Assembly (NCBI GenBank): GCA_050256555.1
Contig: JBBWWC010000074.1
Location: forward strand, 1-25,065
Source of the DNA: UBA1146 sp050256555
Lineage (GTDB): Bacteria; Planctomycetota; UBA8108; UBA1146
DNA: 25,065 bases
Reading direction: 5' to 3'
In this document: one piece after another, positions 1 through 8,616 of the stretch
How the letters are laid out: each line of letters begins with the position of its first letter
Numbering within the stretch: position 1 is the first letter of the stretch
Translations under genes and position numbers: made by a program
The notes under the pieces: model-generated
Told to the model about the DNA's origin: nothing
The model's database searches: none
What the model saw: only the letters and a program-made list of their open reading frames with translations

Positions 1-398
1 ATCTCGTCGAGAAACAGGGTTCCCTTGGAAGCCTTCTCGATGAGACCTTTCTTGTCTCGATCAATCCCGGTGTAGGCCCCTTTAAGGGCGCCAAACAATT
101 CGCTCTCGATCAAAGAGCCTGGAATCGCTCCGCAATTGACCGGAACCCACGGCTCGTCGCGACGCTTGCTCGTCTGATGAACCAATCGGGCGATCAGATC
201 CTTACCCGTTCCACTTTCACCATTGATCAGGATCGTGGAATCAGTGGGAGCCACCGCTGAGAGTGTCCGGAGAACTCGAATTGATCTCGGGTCATTTCCA
301 GCAACGAAAATATCGTTACCGCCGGACTCATTGAAAACGGGAAGATGCAAAACTGGTTTTTGTGAAAAAACGCCGGATTCTGCTTTTGGAGAACTCAT
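1..398 (-). CDS. Sigma-54 interacting AAA+ transcriptional activator, 3' part outside window
   Basis: Partial gene, read leftwards and cut by the window edge after about 132 codons. The protein begins MSSPKAESG and enters an AAA+ domain at once: Walker A GESGTGKD at residues 60-67, the ESELFG stretch near 98-103, the sigma-54 contact loop as GAYTGI (107-112; the family usually has GAFTGA), and Walker B TLFLDE just before the edge. Proteins with this domain hydrolyse ATP to open promoters bound by sigma-54 RNA polymerase. Only about 30 residues precede the AAA+ core, so there is no N-terminal receiver or PAS domain; a DNA-binding domain would lie off-window. The ATG (398-396) shares one base with the TAA of the upstream HD-GYP gene (TAATG), implying translational coupling, so the regulator next door may act in the same pathway. 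Family assignment is firm; the target genes are unknown. Confidence 0.93.
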   Translation of the reverse strand, partial: MSSPKAESGVFSQKPVLHLPVFNESGGNDIFVAGNDPRSIRVLRTLSAVAPTDSTILINGESGTGKDLIARLVHQTSKRRDEPWVPVNCGAIPGSLIESELFGALKGAYTGIDRDKKGLIEKASKGTLFLDE

Positions 399-1369
399 TA
401 GATCACTTCCTCTCTCTCGAGGATCTCATCCTTGTGTTTATTGAAAAGCGACACGATACGAGGATCGAACTGCTGCCCACTCCCCGTGAGGATTCTCTGG
501 AGGGCTTGATCCATGCGAAGAGCTCCGCGATAAGAGCGATCACTCGTCATGGCATCAAACGCATCCACTACTGCGATAATTCGGGCCATCAGAGGTATTT
601 GCTCCCCTGCAAGACCATCGGGATAACCACTGCCATCCCATTTCTCATGATGGTGTAGAACACCTTTTAAACTTGGTTGTAAAAATGGAACCGGAGCGAG
701 GATGTCAGCCGACATCCGAGGGTGCTCCTTGATGGCCTTGTATTCTTCATCGGTCAAAGGCCCTTCCTTGTTCAAAATATCTTCGTGAATACCGATCTTG
801 CCGACGTCGTGAAGAAGTGCAGCGTGGGCCAGGCTACGTAACTGCCCCCGATCCAAACCACATATCTCACCAAGCTTCACGGACATGTTACGAACTCTTG
901 CAGAATGGCCGTTGAGGTATCGATCTTTACTTTCCAGAGCTGCGAGCAAGGCGCAAACGGTCTGCCTCATCCCTCGCACTTCATGGATATTCAAGGCTCG
1001 CGACTTGGCTCGCTCCATCGAAGCAAGGAAATCATCCACGTCATAAGGCTTCGGGATGAAGTCCGTTGCGCCACTCTTCATCAGAGACACTGCATTACTG
1101 ACTGTCCCATCCCCTGTGGTGACAACAATGCTCAGATCCGGGTCTTCTTCGAGGGCACGAACTACCAGTTCATCACCACGCATGCGTGGCATGTCCAAAT
1201 CAGTGACCAGGATATCCCAGTGCCCGTCGCGAATTTCAACGAGAGCTTTCTCACCATCGGGAACCGATTTTGGTTCTGGCCATCCTTCTGCCGAAAGAAT
1301 CACAGAAATCAGTTCGCGGGCACCCGGGTCATCATCGGCAACCAGGATTCGTAGATTCGAGGTACTCAT
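398..1369 (-). CDS. Response regulator with REC and HD-GYP domains (probable c-di-GMP phosphodiesterase)
   Basis: A 323-aa two-domain regulator. The receiver domain (about residues 5-122) has the acidic cluster D12-D14, phospho-acceptor D57 in VTDLDMP, T84/T85 and K107 in IPKP, so all key residues are present. The HD-GYP domain (about 135-320) has the metal-binding HD pair H187-D188 in HDVGKIGI, the HHHEKWDGSGYP block (239-250) and a later DAFDAMTSDR motif. HD-GYP proteins of this kind hydrolyse cyclic di-GMP in the cytoplasm, here presumably under control of a histidine kinase not in the window. The start is supported by GAGG seven bases before the ATG. It lies 251 bp after smc, so it probably has its own promoter, and its stop codon overlaps the start of the sigma-54 activator. 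Activity is inferred from intact motifs; the cognate kinase is unknown. Confidence 0.95.
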   Translation of the reverse strand: MSTSNLRILVADDDPGARELISVILSAEGWPEPKSVPDGEKALVEIRDGHWDILVTDLDMPRMRGDELVVRALEEDPDLSIVVTTGDGTVSNAVSLMKSGATDFIPKPYDVDDFLASMERAKSRALNIHEVRGMRQTVCALLAALESKDRYLNGHSARVRNMSVKLGEICGLDRGQLRSLAHAALLHDVGKIGIHEDILNKEGPLTDEEYKAIKEHPRMSADILAPVPFLQPSLKGVLHHHEKWDGSGYPDGLAGEQIPLMARIIAVVDAFDAMTSDRSYRGALRMDQALQRILTGSGQQFDPRIVSLFNKHKDEILEREEVI

Positions 1370-1620
1370 CGAGACGCCTCACGTTCAAACGGAGATAGAT
1401 CTCCGCCAGAGGAGGACGCCGATATCAGATACATCGATGAACCAGTTTGCACAAAGCTCTCCCAACCCCGTCAACTACAGACACGGGATTCCCACTTTTG
1501 GCCGCAGCCCATCGGTGGCTGAAGAGGAATTCACCTCCATGTCGGCACAAAGGAATCGTTGTTAACGAAGACTAGCCCGCTATTGCAGAATTCGTCAAAC
1601 GAGCGGGAAAAGGAGGGATC

Positions 1621-4600
1621 TCAAGCTTGCTGTAATCCGCTGTCAGTAGGTTCTGGAGAGGTTTCATCGCCATCTGCAAGAGTTCCGCGGCCGACCGGAT
1701 CCGTGTCGGCAAAAAGCGGTCGGGCATCGTTGCCAGAAGTGGGCTTACGGTCGCTAGCGGATTTCGATTCTGTGCCGGCCCACTGGCCCGCATCTTCGAC
1801 CTGGACCACCACGCGTCGAGAAACACCCTGCTCTTCCATTGTCACACCATAGAGGCGTTCGGCTTCAGCCATGCTGATCCGACTGTGGGTAATGACAAGG
1901 AACTGAGAGCTCTTCGAGAACTCTTGAAGAACACGAACAAAGCGACGAGTGTTTTGTTCATCAAGAGCCGCATCAACTTCGTCAAGGATGCAGAAAGGAC
2001 TCGGACGAGCCTTGAAGAGAGCAAAGATCACCGAGATCGCAGTCAAGGAACGCTCACCACCGGAAAGCAATCGAAGACTGGAGATGCGTTTTCCTGGAGG
2101 ACGAGCAATAACATCGATTCCAGCTTCCAGTGGATCCATATCATCTTCAAGTTTCAGACCTGCGGTTCCTCCACCGAACATCAAAGCAAAGATTTCCTGG
2201 AAGTTTTTGCGAACGGCAGCAAACGATTCAGTAAAGAGCGTCCGGGATTGCGCATCGAGTGTCTCGATCGCCTCCATGATAAGATCGCGCGACTGAATCA
2301 AATCGGAAACTTCTCCGGCAATCTCAGAATGCCTGACCTCTTCGGCTTCCAGTTCTTCCACCGCTTCAAGATTCACATTCGAGTTGCGCCTCATGCGGGA
2401 CTGGATCTCCTGATATTCCTTACGCAATCTCCTGGCGAACTTTCCCAGATCTTCATCGTCTTCCAACAGATTCGCCCGCCACTCTTCCAGCGGTAAATCA
2501 TCGAGAGACATCTCGAGGTCTTCTTGAATTCGCTCCCGAATACCTTCGATTCGAACACTGCATTCTTTCTCGGCAAGGAGATCAGACTCACGCCCCTCAC
2601 GAATCGACTCTGCTTGACCACGGCACTTCTTGAGTCCTTTTTCTGACAGATTGCGTTCCTGACGGTGCCGCTCCAGCTGAAGATCCAGCTCGGCCCGTCG
2701 GCGAGCAATCTCACCGAGATCTTCTCCCAGAGTCTTTTCTTCCTGTTCCAGCTCAATAAGTTGCTGTGTACAGGTAGCACCTCGATCATTTTCATCCGAG
2801 ATCTCCTCGGCAACACGGACTCTCAGTTGCTGTCTCTGTTCGATCTCTTCAGACAAACGACGCTGCTCGCGCCAATCTGAGGAGATCCTCTCCTGCTCTC
2901 GAGTAGCGAGCAACTTCTGCTTCTGCAATGACGAATCCATCGCAGAAAGGTTCTCTTCCAGAGCCGAAAATTTCGTCTCGTATTCTTCCAGCTGCTTCTT
3001 GAGCAACTCTCGCTCGCTGGAAACCTGTTCCAATTCGATACTGGTTGAATCTCTCTGTGCGGAGAGCTCTTGATACAGCAGCTGAGCTTGATCGATATCA
3101 CCACGCAAGGTTTTCCGTCTTTCGGAAATCCTCTTCAGCGCTTCCCGCGCTCTTTCTCTTTCGCGCCTGGCATGCTCGGCTTCGATTCGCGCACGGCCAG
3201 CCTCCTGCTCCAGACGCTGAATCTCTCCTCGACGTGCAGAAATCGATTCTTCCAGTGAATCACCCTGCTCGGAGACCTGTGTCAGATGCGAACGTATCTC
3301 TTCCATGGAAGTTCGTAGGCGATTCATTTCGACCCGGCGTGAAACCAGACCGACACGGCTGCTGGCCGGTATCCGAACCGCACCCCAGGGTTCAATCACT
3401 GTTCCATCATGGAGAACTACGCGGTATTGCTGAAAGCGCTGGCGCAACTGGAGAGCTTCTGTCAAATCCTGCGCAATTAACACCTCTCCCAGTAACGCAT
3501 CCACAACAGGACGACAAATCCAATCGCAATCAACTCGCGATGACAGCGTCTCGACACCGGGCGGAAGATCAGGAGCACTCTCTTCTCGGGCCACATCGTC
3601 TTCGATCGACACAAACATCGCAGTCTCACCATCAAGAATATTCTCGACGGCACGGATTCGATCCTCGATGGGAGTTCGCCCCTGCAGAACGATCGTCTCC
3701 AGGACCCGCCCCAGTACAGCATCGACCATCCGGGCCGTATCCGAGTCGACCTCGATCAAGCGTGCCAGAAGCCCCCGTATGTCGCCGGCTGCCGGGGCCT
3801 CGGAATTGATCAGCTTCTGGGTCCCTTTTCCAAGCCCTTCAAGACTCTCTTCCAGCTCGACAAGAAACCGGAGACGTCCTTCTCGACTTTCTCGATCCGC
3901 ACGTAAAGCAGCCAGGCGCTTTCTTGATTCATCAAGGATGGAGGTTCGCTGATCCACTTCTTGCTGATAGCTTTCGGCAAGACTAGTGGTCGATTGATTC
4001 GATTCCACCGCAGACAAGATGACTTCGTCATGATGAGAAATCACCGATTCCAGATCTTTTTCCTGGGCACCAAAATCGAGATCTTCGGCCAGACGGCGTT
4101 CTCGAATTGTGTCCTGCCCCCGCAGGTCTCCCCCGAAAGCCGCTATCGAATTGCGCAACCGGGTCTCATCAAAGACGAGCCCTAGCTCCTTATCCTTCGC
4201 TTCTCGAATACTGGAATCGAGTCTCTCTCTCTCTTCGAAGAGGATTCGATACTCTTCGACTTGCTGCGCCAGTTCCTTGCGAACGCCTCGAAGCTCGGAG
4301 ATTCCCTTTTTAACTCGGGTTCGAATCTCCTGACAACGAACGCAGTATTCATTTTCAACACGAATCAAATCCTCGAGTTGCTTTTCTCGGTCCTTATTAC
4401 GACTGATGGAATGACGCCGTTGATCTTCTAGCTGACTGCGGCGGGTACCGATCCCGTCCAGAGCAACACGCTTTTTCGTTTCCGATTGACGTGTCTCTTC
4501 CATGATCCGATGGGTTCCTTCAAGCCTGGTCCGGAACTCATCGAGTTCCGCTTCAAGAATCCCGGTAAGATCAGAAAGCATCTCACGGAGAGTGTTCCGC

Positions 4601-5349
4601 CACTGAAGGCGAAAACTCAGCCGTTCCCGCTCCTCACAGAGCTGATCGACTTCCTGCGCTGCTAGAACCGCAGACACTTCACGGAAACGATCACGGTCCT
4701 CGATGTATCGACGAGCCCGTCCCGCTTGCATCTTGAGACTACGAATGCGGCGTTCGATCTCCGAAAGCTGGTCATTGACCCTGGTCAGCTCCCGTTCCGA
4801 ACGATCGAGGCGATTCAAGGCCTCTGACCGCTGGCGCCGGAAGCTAGAAATCCCGGCCGCTTCTTCAAAGATCTTGCGTCTCTCCTGAGAATTCGCATTG
4901 AGGAAGGAATCCACCTTCCCCTGGCCCAGAACTGAGTATCCGTCGGCTCCGATTCCAGTATCAGCAAAGATCGCCAGGATATCTTTCAGACGACACCTGC
5001 GTCGATTGACCTGATATTCGCTGGTTCCATCTCGGAGCAATATCCGGGCGATCTCGACTTCGCTCGACTCGATGGGTAATGACTGATCCTCATTGTCGAA
5101 AAGCAGTCGAACCTCGGCGCGCGACAGTGCCGCTCTCTTCTGGGTCCCCTTGAAGATCACATCGAGCATTTCGCTACCACGCAGGCCCTTGGCCGATCGT
5201 TCGCCCAGAACCCAGCGGAAAGCATCGACAATATTCGACTTCCCGCAGCCGTTGGGGCCCACGACAGCACTGGTCCCCGGATCAAAGTCGAAATCGACTG
5301 GATCCGCGAACGATTTGAAGCCAGAAAGCGAGATTCTCTTCAGATACAA
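1621..5349 (-). CDS. smc: Chromosome segregation protein SMC
   Basis: A full-length SMC ATPase of 1242 aa. It begins MYLKRISLSGFKSF, with Walker A GPNGCGKS at residues 31-38, a long coiled coil, a hinge at about 505-670, a second coiled coil, the ABC signature LSGGE at 1095-1099, Walker B ending D1123-E1124, a D-loop ALDEQN and the H-loop histidine near 1155. SMC dimers with ScpA/ScpB form the condensin-like loop-extruding complex that organises and separates chromosomes. The start is TTG (5349-5347), chosen because the family sequence begins exactly there; AAAGG lies five bases upstream. The last roughly 58 residues after the ATPase fold are acidic and low in complexity, which is longer than usual. 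It follows the 428-aa gene by 24 bp and is the last gene of the run. No scpA or scpB is visible here. Confidence 0.97.
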   Translation of the reverse strand: MYLKRISLSGFKSFADPVDFDFDPGTSAVVGPNGCGKSNIVDAFRWVLGERSAKGLRGSEMLDVIFKGTQKRAALSRAEVRLLFDNEDQSLPIESSEVEIARILLRDGTSEYQVNRRRCRLKDILAIFADTGIGADGYSVLGQGKVDSFLNANSQERRKIFEEAAGISSFRRQRSEALNRLDRSERELTRVNDQLSEIERRIRSLKMQAGRARRYIEDRDRFREVSAVLAAQEVDQLCEERERLSFRLQWRNTLREMLSDLTGILEAELDEFRTRLEGTHRIMEETRQSETKKRVALDGIGTRRSQLEDQRRHSISRNKDREKQLEDLIRVENEYCVRCQEIRTRVKKGISELRGVRKELAQQVEEYRILFEERERLDSSIREAKDKELGLVFDETRLRNSIAAFGGDLRGQDTIRERRLAEDLDFGAQEKDLESVISHHDEVILSAVESNQSTTSLAESYQQEVDQRTSILDESRKRLAALRADRESREGRLRFLVELEESLEGLGKGTQKLINSEAPAAGDIRGLLARLIEVDSDTARMVDAVLGRVLETIVLQGRTPIEDRIRAVENILDGETAMFVSIEDDVAREESAPDLPPGVETLSSRVDCDWICRPVVDALLGEVLIAQDLTEALQLRQRFQQYRVVLHDGTVIEPWGAVRIPASSRVGLVSRRVEMNRLRTSMEEIRSHLTQVSEQGDSLEESISARRGEIQRLEQEAGRARIEAEHARRERERAREALKRISERRKTLRGDIDQAQLLYQELSAQRDSTSIELEQVSSERELLKKQLEEYETKFSALEENLSAMDSSLQKQKLLATREQERISSDWREQRRLSEEIEQRQQLRVRVAEEISDENDRGATCTQQLIELEQEEKTLGEDLGEIARRRAELDLQLERHRQERNLSEKGLKKCRGQAESIREGRESDLLAEKECSVRIEGIRERIQEDLEMSLDDLPLEEWRANLLEDDEDLGKFARRLRKEYQEIQSRMRRNSNVNLEAVEELEAEEVRHSEIAGEVSDLIQSRDLIMEAIETLDAQSRTLFTESFAAVRKNFQEIFALMFGGGTAGLKLEDDMDPLEAGIDVIARPPGKRISSLRLLSGGERSLTAISVIFALFKARPSPFCILDEVDAALDEQNTRRFVRVLQEFSKSSQFLVITHSRISMAEAERLYGVTMEEQGVSRRVVVQVEDAGQWAGTESKSASDRKPTSGNDARPLFADTDPVGRGTLADGDETSPEPTDSGLQQA

Positions 5350-5373
5350 GTTGGCCTTTCGATGACCGAAACC

Positions 5374-6660
5374 CTATGCCCGATCGGTGGCTGGCGCTAG
5401 CAGTCTTGGTGAGATAGCAGCACCTCGGAGCAACTCCTCGAATCGATCCCAACCACCGCCACGACGTCGGGAAATCTTCTGTAATAACTTCTCGGCATCT
5501 TTGCGGCACTTTTCGACCGAGAATGGCTCGATGGCAATCACCGGAAATGGACGTATCTCTGCCGAGTTACGCAAAAAATAATCAACCGAAGAGGGTGGAA
5601 TCACCCGCTCATTCGACAGCCATAACGGACAAAACTGCTCCCGTGCCCGAATCCAATCTCCTTGCCACGGTGGAGCCGCCCCGTCCGCCACGACACTGTC
5701 AAAGGCCAAGGTCCTCTGGCACACCGCATGGATCCCCTGAGTCGGTAGCTGCTGAAGCATTCCCGCAACGATGGAAAGCTCCGGTTGAGCGTCCCAGACG
5801 ATTTCTGGAGAAATCCTGCTCCTCAGGCACCGAGCCAACATTTGACGGGTTGCCGACGGTATCGGCAAAGGAACTCGTATCCGCAGGGAAATCGGGAAAT
5901 CAGCCTCGCAGCAACTGATTACCAGCTTCTCCTGCTGCTCCATCTGCCGGGGGTCTGAAAAGAGCTGCCCGGCGACAGGTTGTGGCACAGCTGCAATCTC
6001 CCAGACGATCTCCGGCGGCTGGTGCTGGGCCTCAAGAAACCCCTGAATCCGAGATCTGATCTGCTGCCACCGTTGCCACGCTTCTTGCTGTGGCAAACGA
6101 TGACTGCCCTCAAAGGCACCCGAAACCACGACCGAACCGGAGACCCATTCGATCTCGCGTAAGATTCGATCCCCGACATGAGCCACCGATGCCTCACGTC
6201 CGAATATGCTTTCCACTTCGATCCTTCGACGAAGAAAACGAAACGGAACTGTCGGGGTCAGGCCTTCGGTCCCGGGCCAACGGCAGCGAAGAAAGGTATT
6301 GGCTACCGAAGCCTCGAGAGCCACAGGACTTCCCAGCTGTCCAAGCTTCGTCGCCATCCGGTCGACCGTATAATCGGAAACAGCATCTTCATGAGGCCAG
6401 CAAAGAAGGCTTCTGAAAGCATGCTCCCACTCTGAAACTCCGCACTCGAGGCAAGTCGAACGAAGTTGCGAGATCAGCTCGTGACTCTGCCAGTTCAAGC
6501 CATCGACCCCGACCGAGTCGATGACCCTTCCGACAATCACATCCTCTAGCTCGATGGGCTGAAGCCCATCGAAGGCACTACTTTGCTCGATAATGGTTCC
6601 GAGAATCGACCGAAGTCGTCGCTCCAGAACGAGAAGATCTTCCTGACGATCAACGGACAT
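5374..6660 (-). CDS. Conserved-context hypothetical protein between nrdR and smc
   Basis: A 428-aa protein that I do not recognise. It has no signal peptide, no clear membrane segment and no nucleotide-binding motif. It is rich in Arg, Glu, Trp and Pro, with basic stretches such as RFLRRR (about 141-146) and SRRRGGG near residues 387-393. One internal similarity is visible: IRSRI followed by PPEIVWE (201-221) and LRSRI followed by SPEIVWD (280-290), hinting at two related halves in the middle of the protein. The ATG at 6660 has AGGAAG nine bases upstream and lies inside the last codons of nrdR (11-bp overlap), while the stop is 24 bp before smc, so it is almost certainly expressed and co-transcribed with both. 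A role in chromosome biology can be guessed only from this position. Reality of the gene is near certain; function unknown. Confidence 0.85.
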   Translation of the reverse strand: MSVDRQEDLLVLERRLRSILGTIIEQSSAFDGLQPIELEDVIVGRVIDSVGVDGLNWQSHELISQLRSTCLECGVSEWEHAFRSLLCWPHEDAVSDYTVDRMATKLGQLGSPVALEASVANTFLRCRWPGTEGLTPTVPFRFLRRRIEVESIFGREASVAHVGDRILREIEWVSGSVVVSGAFEGSHRLPQQEAWQRWQQIRSRIQGFLEAQHQPPEIVWEIAAVPQPVAGQLFSDPRQMEQQEKLVISCCEADFPISLRIRVPLPIPSATRQMLARCLRSRISPEIVWDAQPELSIVAGMLQQLPTQGIHAVCQRTLAFDSVVADGAAPPWQGDWIRAREQFCPLWLSNERVIPPSSVDYFLRNSAEIRPFPVIAIEPFSVEKCRKDAEKLLQKISRRRGGGWDRFEELLRGAAISPRLLAPATDRA

Positions 6661-7123
6661 CAGAGATCTCTTCCTGATCGATCAAAGGAGCCAGCTCGCT
6701 GAGGAACTGCGAAACATCGGTGAAGGATTTATAGACCGAGGCGAATCTGACGAAAGCCACAGGATCCAGATCCCGGAGGTGATCGCTGACTATTTCACCA
6801 ATAAAAACAGAAGGGACCTCATGGTCGAACTGATCACGAACTTGCTTCTCGACATCCTCGACAACAACTTCGATTTGATCGGTAGAGACCTGGGTCTTCT
6901 GACAAGCGGTGATCATGCCATCGACGATTTTCTTACGGCTGAAAGGTTGACGCCTGTTGTCCTTCTTGACCACCACCCGGGTGATTTCTTCGAGGCGCTC
7001 TCGACTGGTAAATCGCTTGCCACAAGACTGGCATTCGCGCCGCCTGCGCACGACCCGACCATCCGCTGCAGTCCGCGAATCGACCACCCGATCTTTGTCG
7101 ATTCCACAACTCGGGCATCTCAT
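6650..7123 (-). CDS. nrdR: Transcriptional repressor NrdR
   Basis: A 157-aa protein matching NrdR over its whole usual length. The zinc ribbon is formed by C3, C6, C31 and C34 (MRCPSCG and CQSCGKRF), followed by an ATP-cone domain at about residues 48-138 that begins VVKKDNRRQPFSRKK. NrdR senses ATP/dATP and represses ribonucleotide reductase genes by binding paired NrdR boxes; no nrd gene is in this window. The open frame extends 24 codons upstream to a GTG, but ATG at 7123 was chosen because the family always starts at the MRCP-CG zinc ribbon; a G-rich stretch lies upstream but the ribosome site is weak. It follows mnmE by 125 bp and overlaps the next gene by 11 bp. Confidence 0.96.
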   Translation of the reverse strand: MRCPSCGIDKDRVVDSRTAADGRVVRRRRECQSCGKRFTSRERLEEITRVVVKKDNRRQPFSRKKIVDGMITACQKTQVSTDQIEVVVEDVEKQVRDQFDHEVPSVFIGEIVSDHLRDLDPVAFVRFASVYKSFTDVSQFLSELAPLIDQEEISDVR

Positions 7124-7248
7124 AGGCAATAGCCCCCAACCCAGTTCAACAACCCCACCCACTTCTTGGTCATTCCCGCTTTCATCATATCTCACGAAAC
7201 GGCCTCACTCAACGAGGGCAGCCTCGAACGAGTATCGTCAAGGGACGA

Positions 7249-8616
7249 TCATTTCCCGAGACAAAACCGTGAAAAGATCCGATCGAGAACATCCTCGGGA
7301 GTCGATTCCCCGGTCACTTCTTCGAGACACGAGAGAGCTTGTCTAAGATCCTCAACAAGAAGCTCTGGTCCACCATCCGCAGCGGCGATGGCCTGCTCCA
7401 TTTGATTCTTGCAATCGGCGACCAGTTGCCACTGCCTTCGACTGAATCGAATCGCATCCGCGCGCTGCTTTCCTGGCGACACGGAAGTCCATTTAAAGAG
7501 CTCCTGGCGCAGTGCCTCGACCCCTTCACCGGTGACCGAACTGACACGCATGGCAGACGGATATAACTTCAAACTCTGTGGTGAGATTCGATCCACCTGG
7601 GTAAATACCGGTCGTAGTCGCACCTCGAATTCCGAGGAAATCTCAGCTTCTTCCTGCTCGATCTCAAGCGGGTCTCGCGAGGCATCGATAACCCACAAAA
7701 TCGGATCATCTCCCTGCAGAAGCTGACCCGCTCTTTCAAGAGCCAGCGACTCGATTTCTCCACTGGTCGTTCGCTCACCGGGCAAATCAAGAAGCTCGAT
7801 TTGTCTCCCGCCGAACTCAAGAATCCCACGGACGGCATCTGTGGTCGTTCCCGCCTCGGCCGAGGCGATCGCCAGATCCTGGCCAAGAAGTGCGTTGAAA
7901 AGAGAAGATTTACCCGCATTAGCCCTGCCCCATAGCAGCACTCGTGGCACTCCCTCCGGCGACACGGCCCACTGCCTTCGCTCCAGAAGGTTTTCCAGAT
8001 CGATAAGAATCGGACCTAGCAGCTTACGGGCACCCGCAGCACCTGGGGACTCGATCTCCTGTTCCGAAAAATCGAGCCCTGCTTCGATCAGAGCGATCAC
8101 ATCCAGAAGCGAATCGCCAGCAGAACGAATCGCATCGGCCAGCTCTCCGTCATGCACTCGCCTTGCTGCCGCAAGAGATGCGCGATCCTCGGCCTCGATC
8201 AAAGCCGCTACCGACTCTGCTCGACTCAGATCGATACGACCATTCATGAAAGCTCGGCGGGTGAACTCCCCCGGTTGCGCAGGACGAAGACCTGCCTCCT
8301 CCAGTTGCGCAAAGATCCCATCCAGAAGAGCAACCGATCCAGGAAGAAATAACTCAACACCTTCGTTACCAGTCCAGGAAGCACCCTTCTTCCATGAAAC
8401 TGCGAGAGCTGGAGTTGGCAGTGAACTTTGATCCCAGACCAGATCCACGATCATCGGTGAACGAGGTTGCAGTAGCGTTGTATTACACGAAAAAAGCGCC
8501 TCGGCGTGACGCACCGACTCAAACCCATCGAGTCGAATCATGACCTGAGTCGCTGGTGGAGGAGGACTGGCGAGGGCATAAATAGCCTCTTCCTGCTCAG
8601 TCCGCCCTTCGGTCAT
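7249..8616 (-). CDS. mnmE: tRNA modification GTPase MnmE (TrmE), with divergent G motifs
   Basis: A 455-aa protein with the MnmE layout: N-terminal tetrahydrofolate-binding domain (1-about 118, with the QPGEFTRRAFMNGRIDL block at 114-130), helical domain, inserted G domain (about 222-375) and the C-terminal FCLGK with catalytic-type C452. MnmE with MnmG adds the (carboxymethyl)aminomethyl group to wobble U34 of certain tRNAs. G1 is normal (GRANAGKSS, 230-238), but other motifs deviate from the family: G2 is GTTTD rather than GTTRD (256-260), G3 is DLPGE rather than DTAGx (277-281), and G4 is TQVD rather than NKxD (339-342). The ATG overlaps the yidC stop as ATGA, so the two are translationally coupled; yidC-mnmE linkage is common in bacteria. 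The stop is TGA at 7251-7249. Identity is sure; how the altered motifs affect GTP use is unknown. Confidence 0.95.
   Translation of the reverse strand: MTEGRTEQEEAIYALASPPPPATQVMIRLDGFESVRHAEALFSCNTTLLQPRSPMIVDLVWDQSSLPTPALAVSWKKGASWTGNEGVELFLPGSVALLDGIFAQLEEAGLRPAQPGEFTRRAFMNGRIDLSRAESVAALIEAEDRASLAAARRVHDGELADAIRSAGDSLLDVIALIEAGLDFSEQEIESPGAAGARKLLGPILIDLENLLERRQWAVSPEGVPRVLLWGRANAGKSSLFNALLGQDLAIASAEAGTTTDAVRGILEFGGRQIELLDLPGERTTSGEIESLALERAGQLLQGDDPILWVIDASRDPLEIEQEEAEISSEFEVRLRPVFTQVDRISPQSLKLYPSAMRVSSVTGEGVEALRQELFKWTSVSPGKQRADAIRFSRRQWQLVADCKNQMEQAIAAADGGPELLVEDLRQALSCLEEVTGESTPEDVLDRIFSRFCLGK

Noticed and set aside
1576..1607. CCCGCT/AGCGGG inverted repeat after smc as a terminator
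   Set aside because: Only six pairs with a 20-nt loop and no T-run; too weak to call, although a terminator is expected about here.
3045..3809. 254-codon plus-strand open frame
   Set aside because: Antisense to the SMC coiled coil and hinge; its composition is a mirror of that gene and it has no plausible ribosome site or domain.
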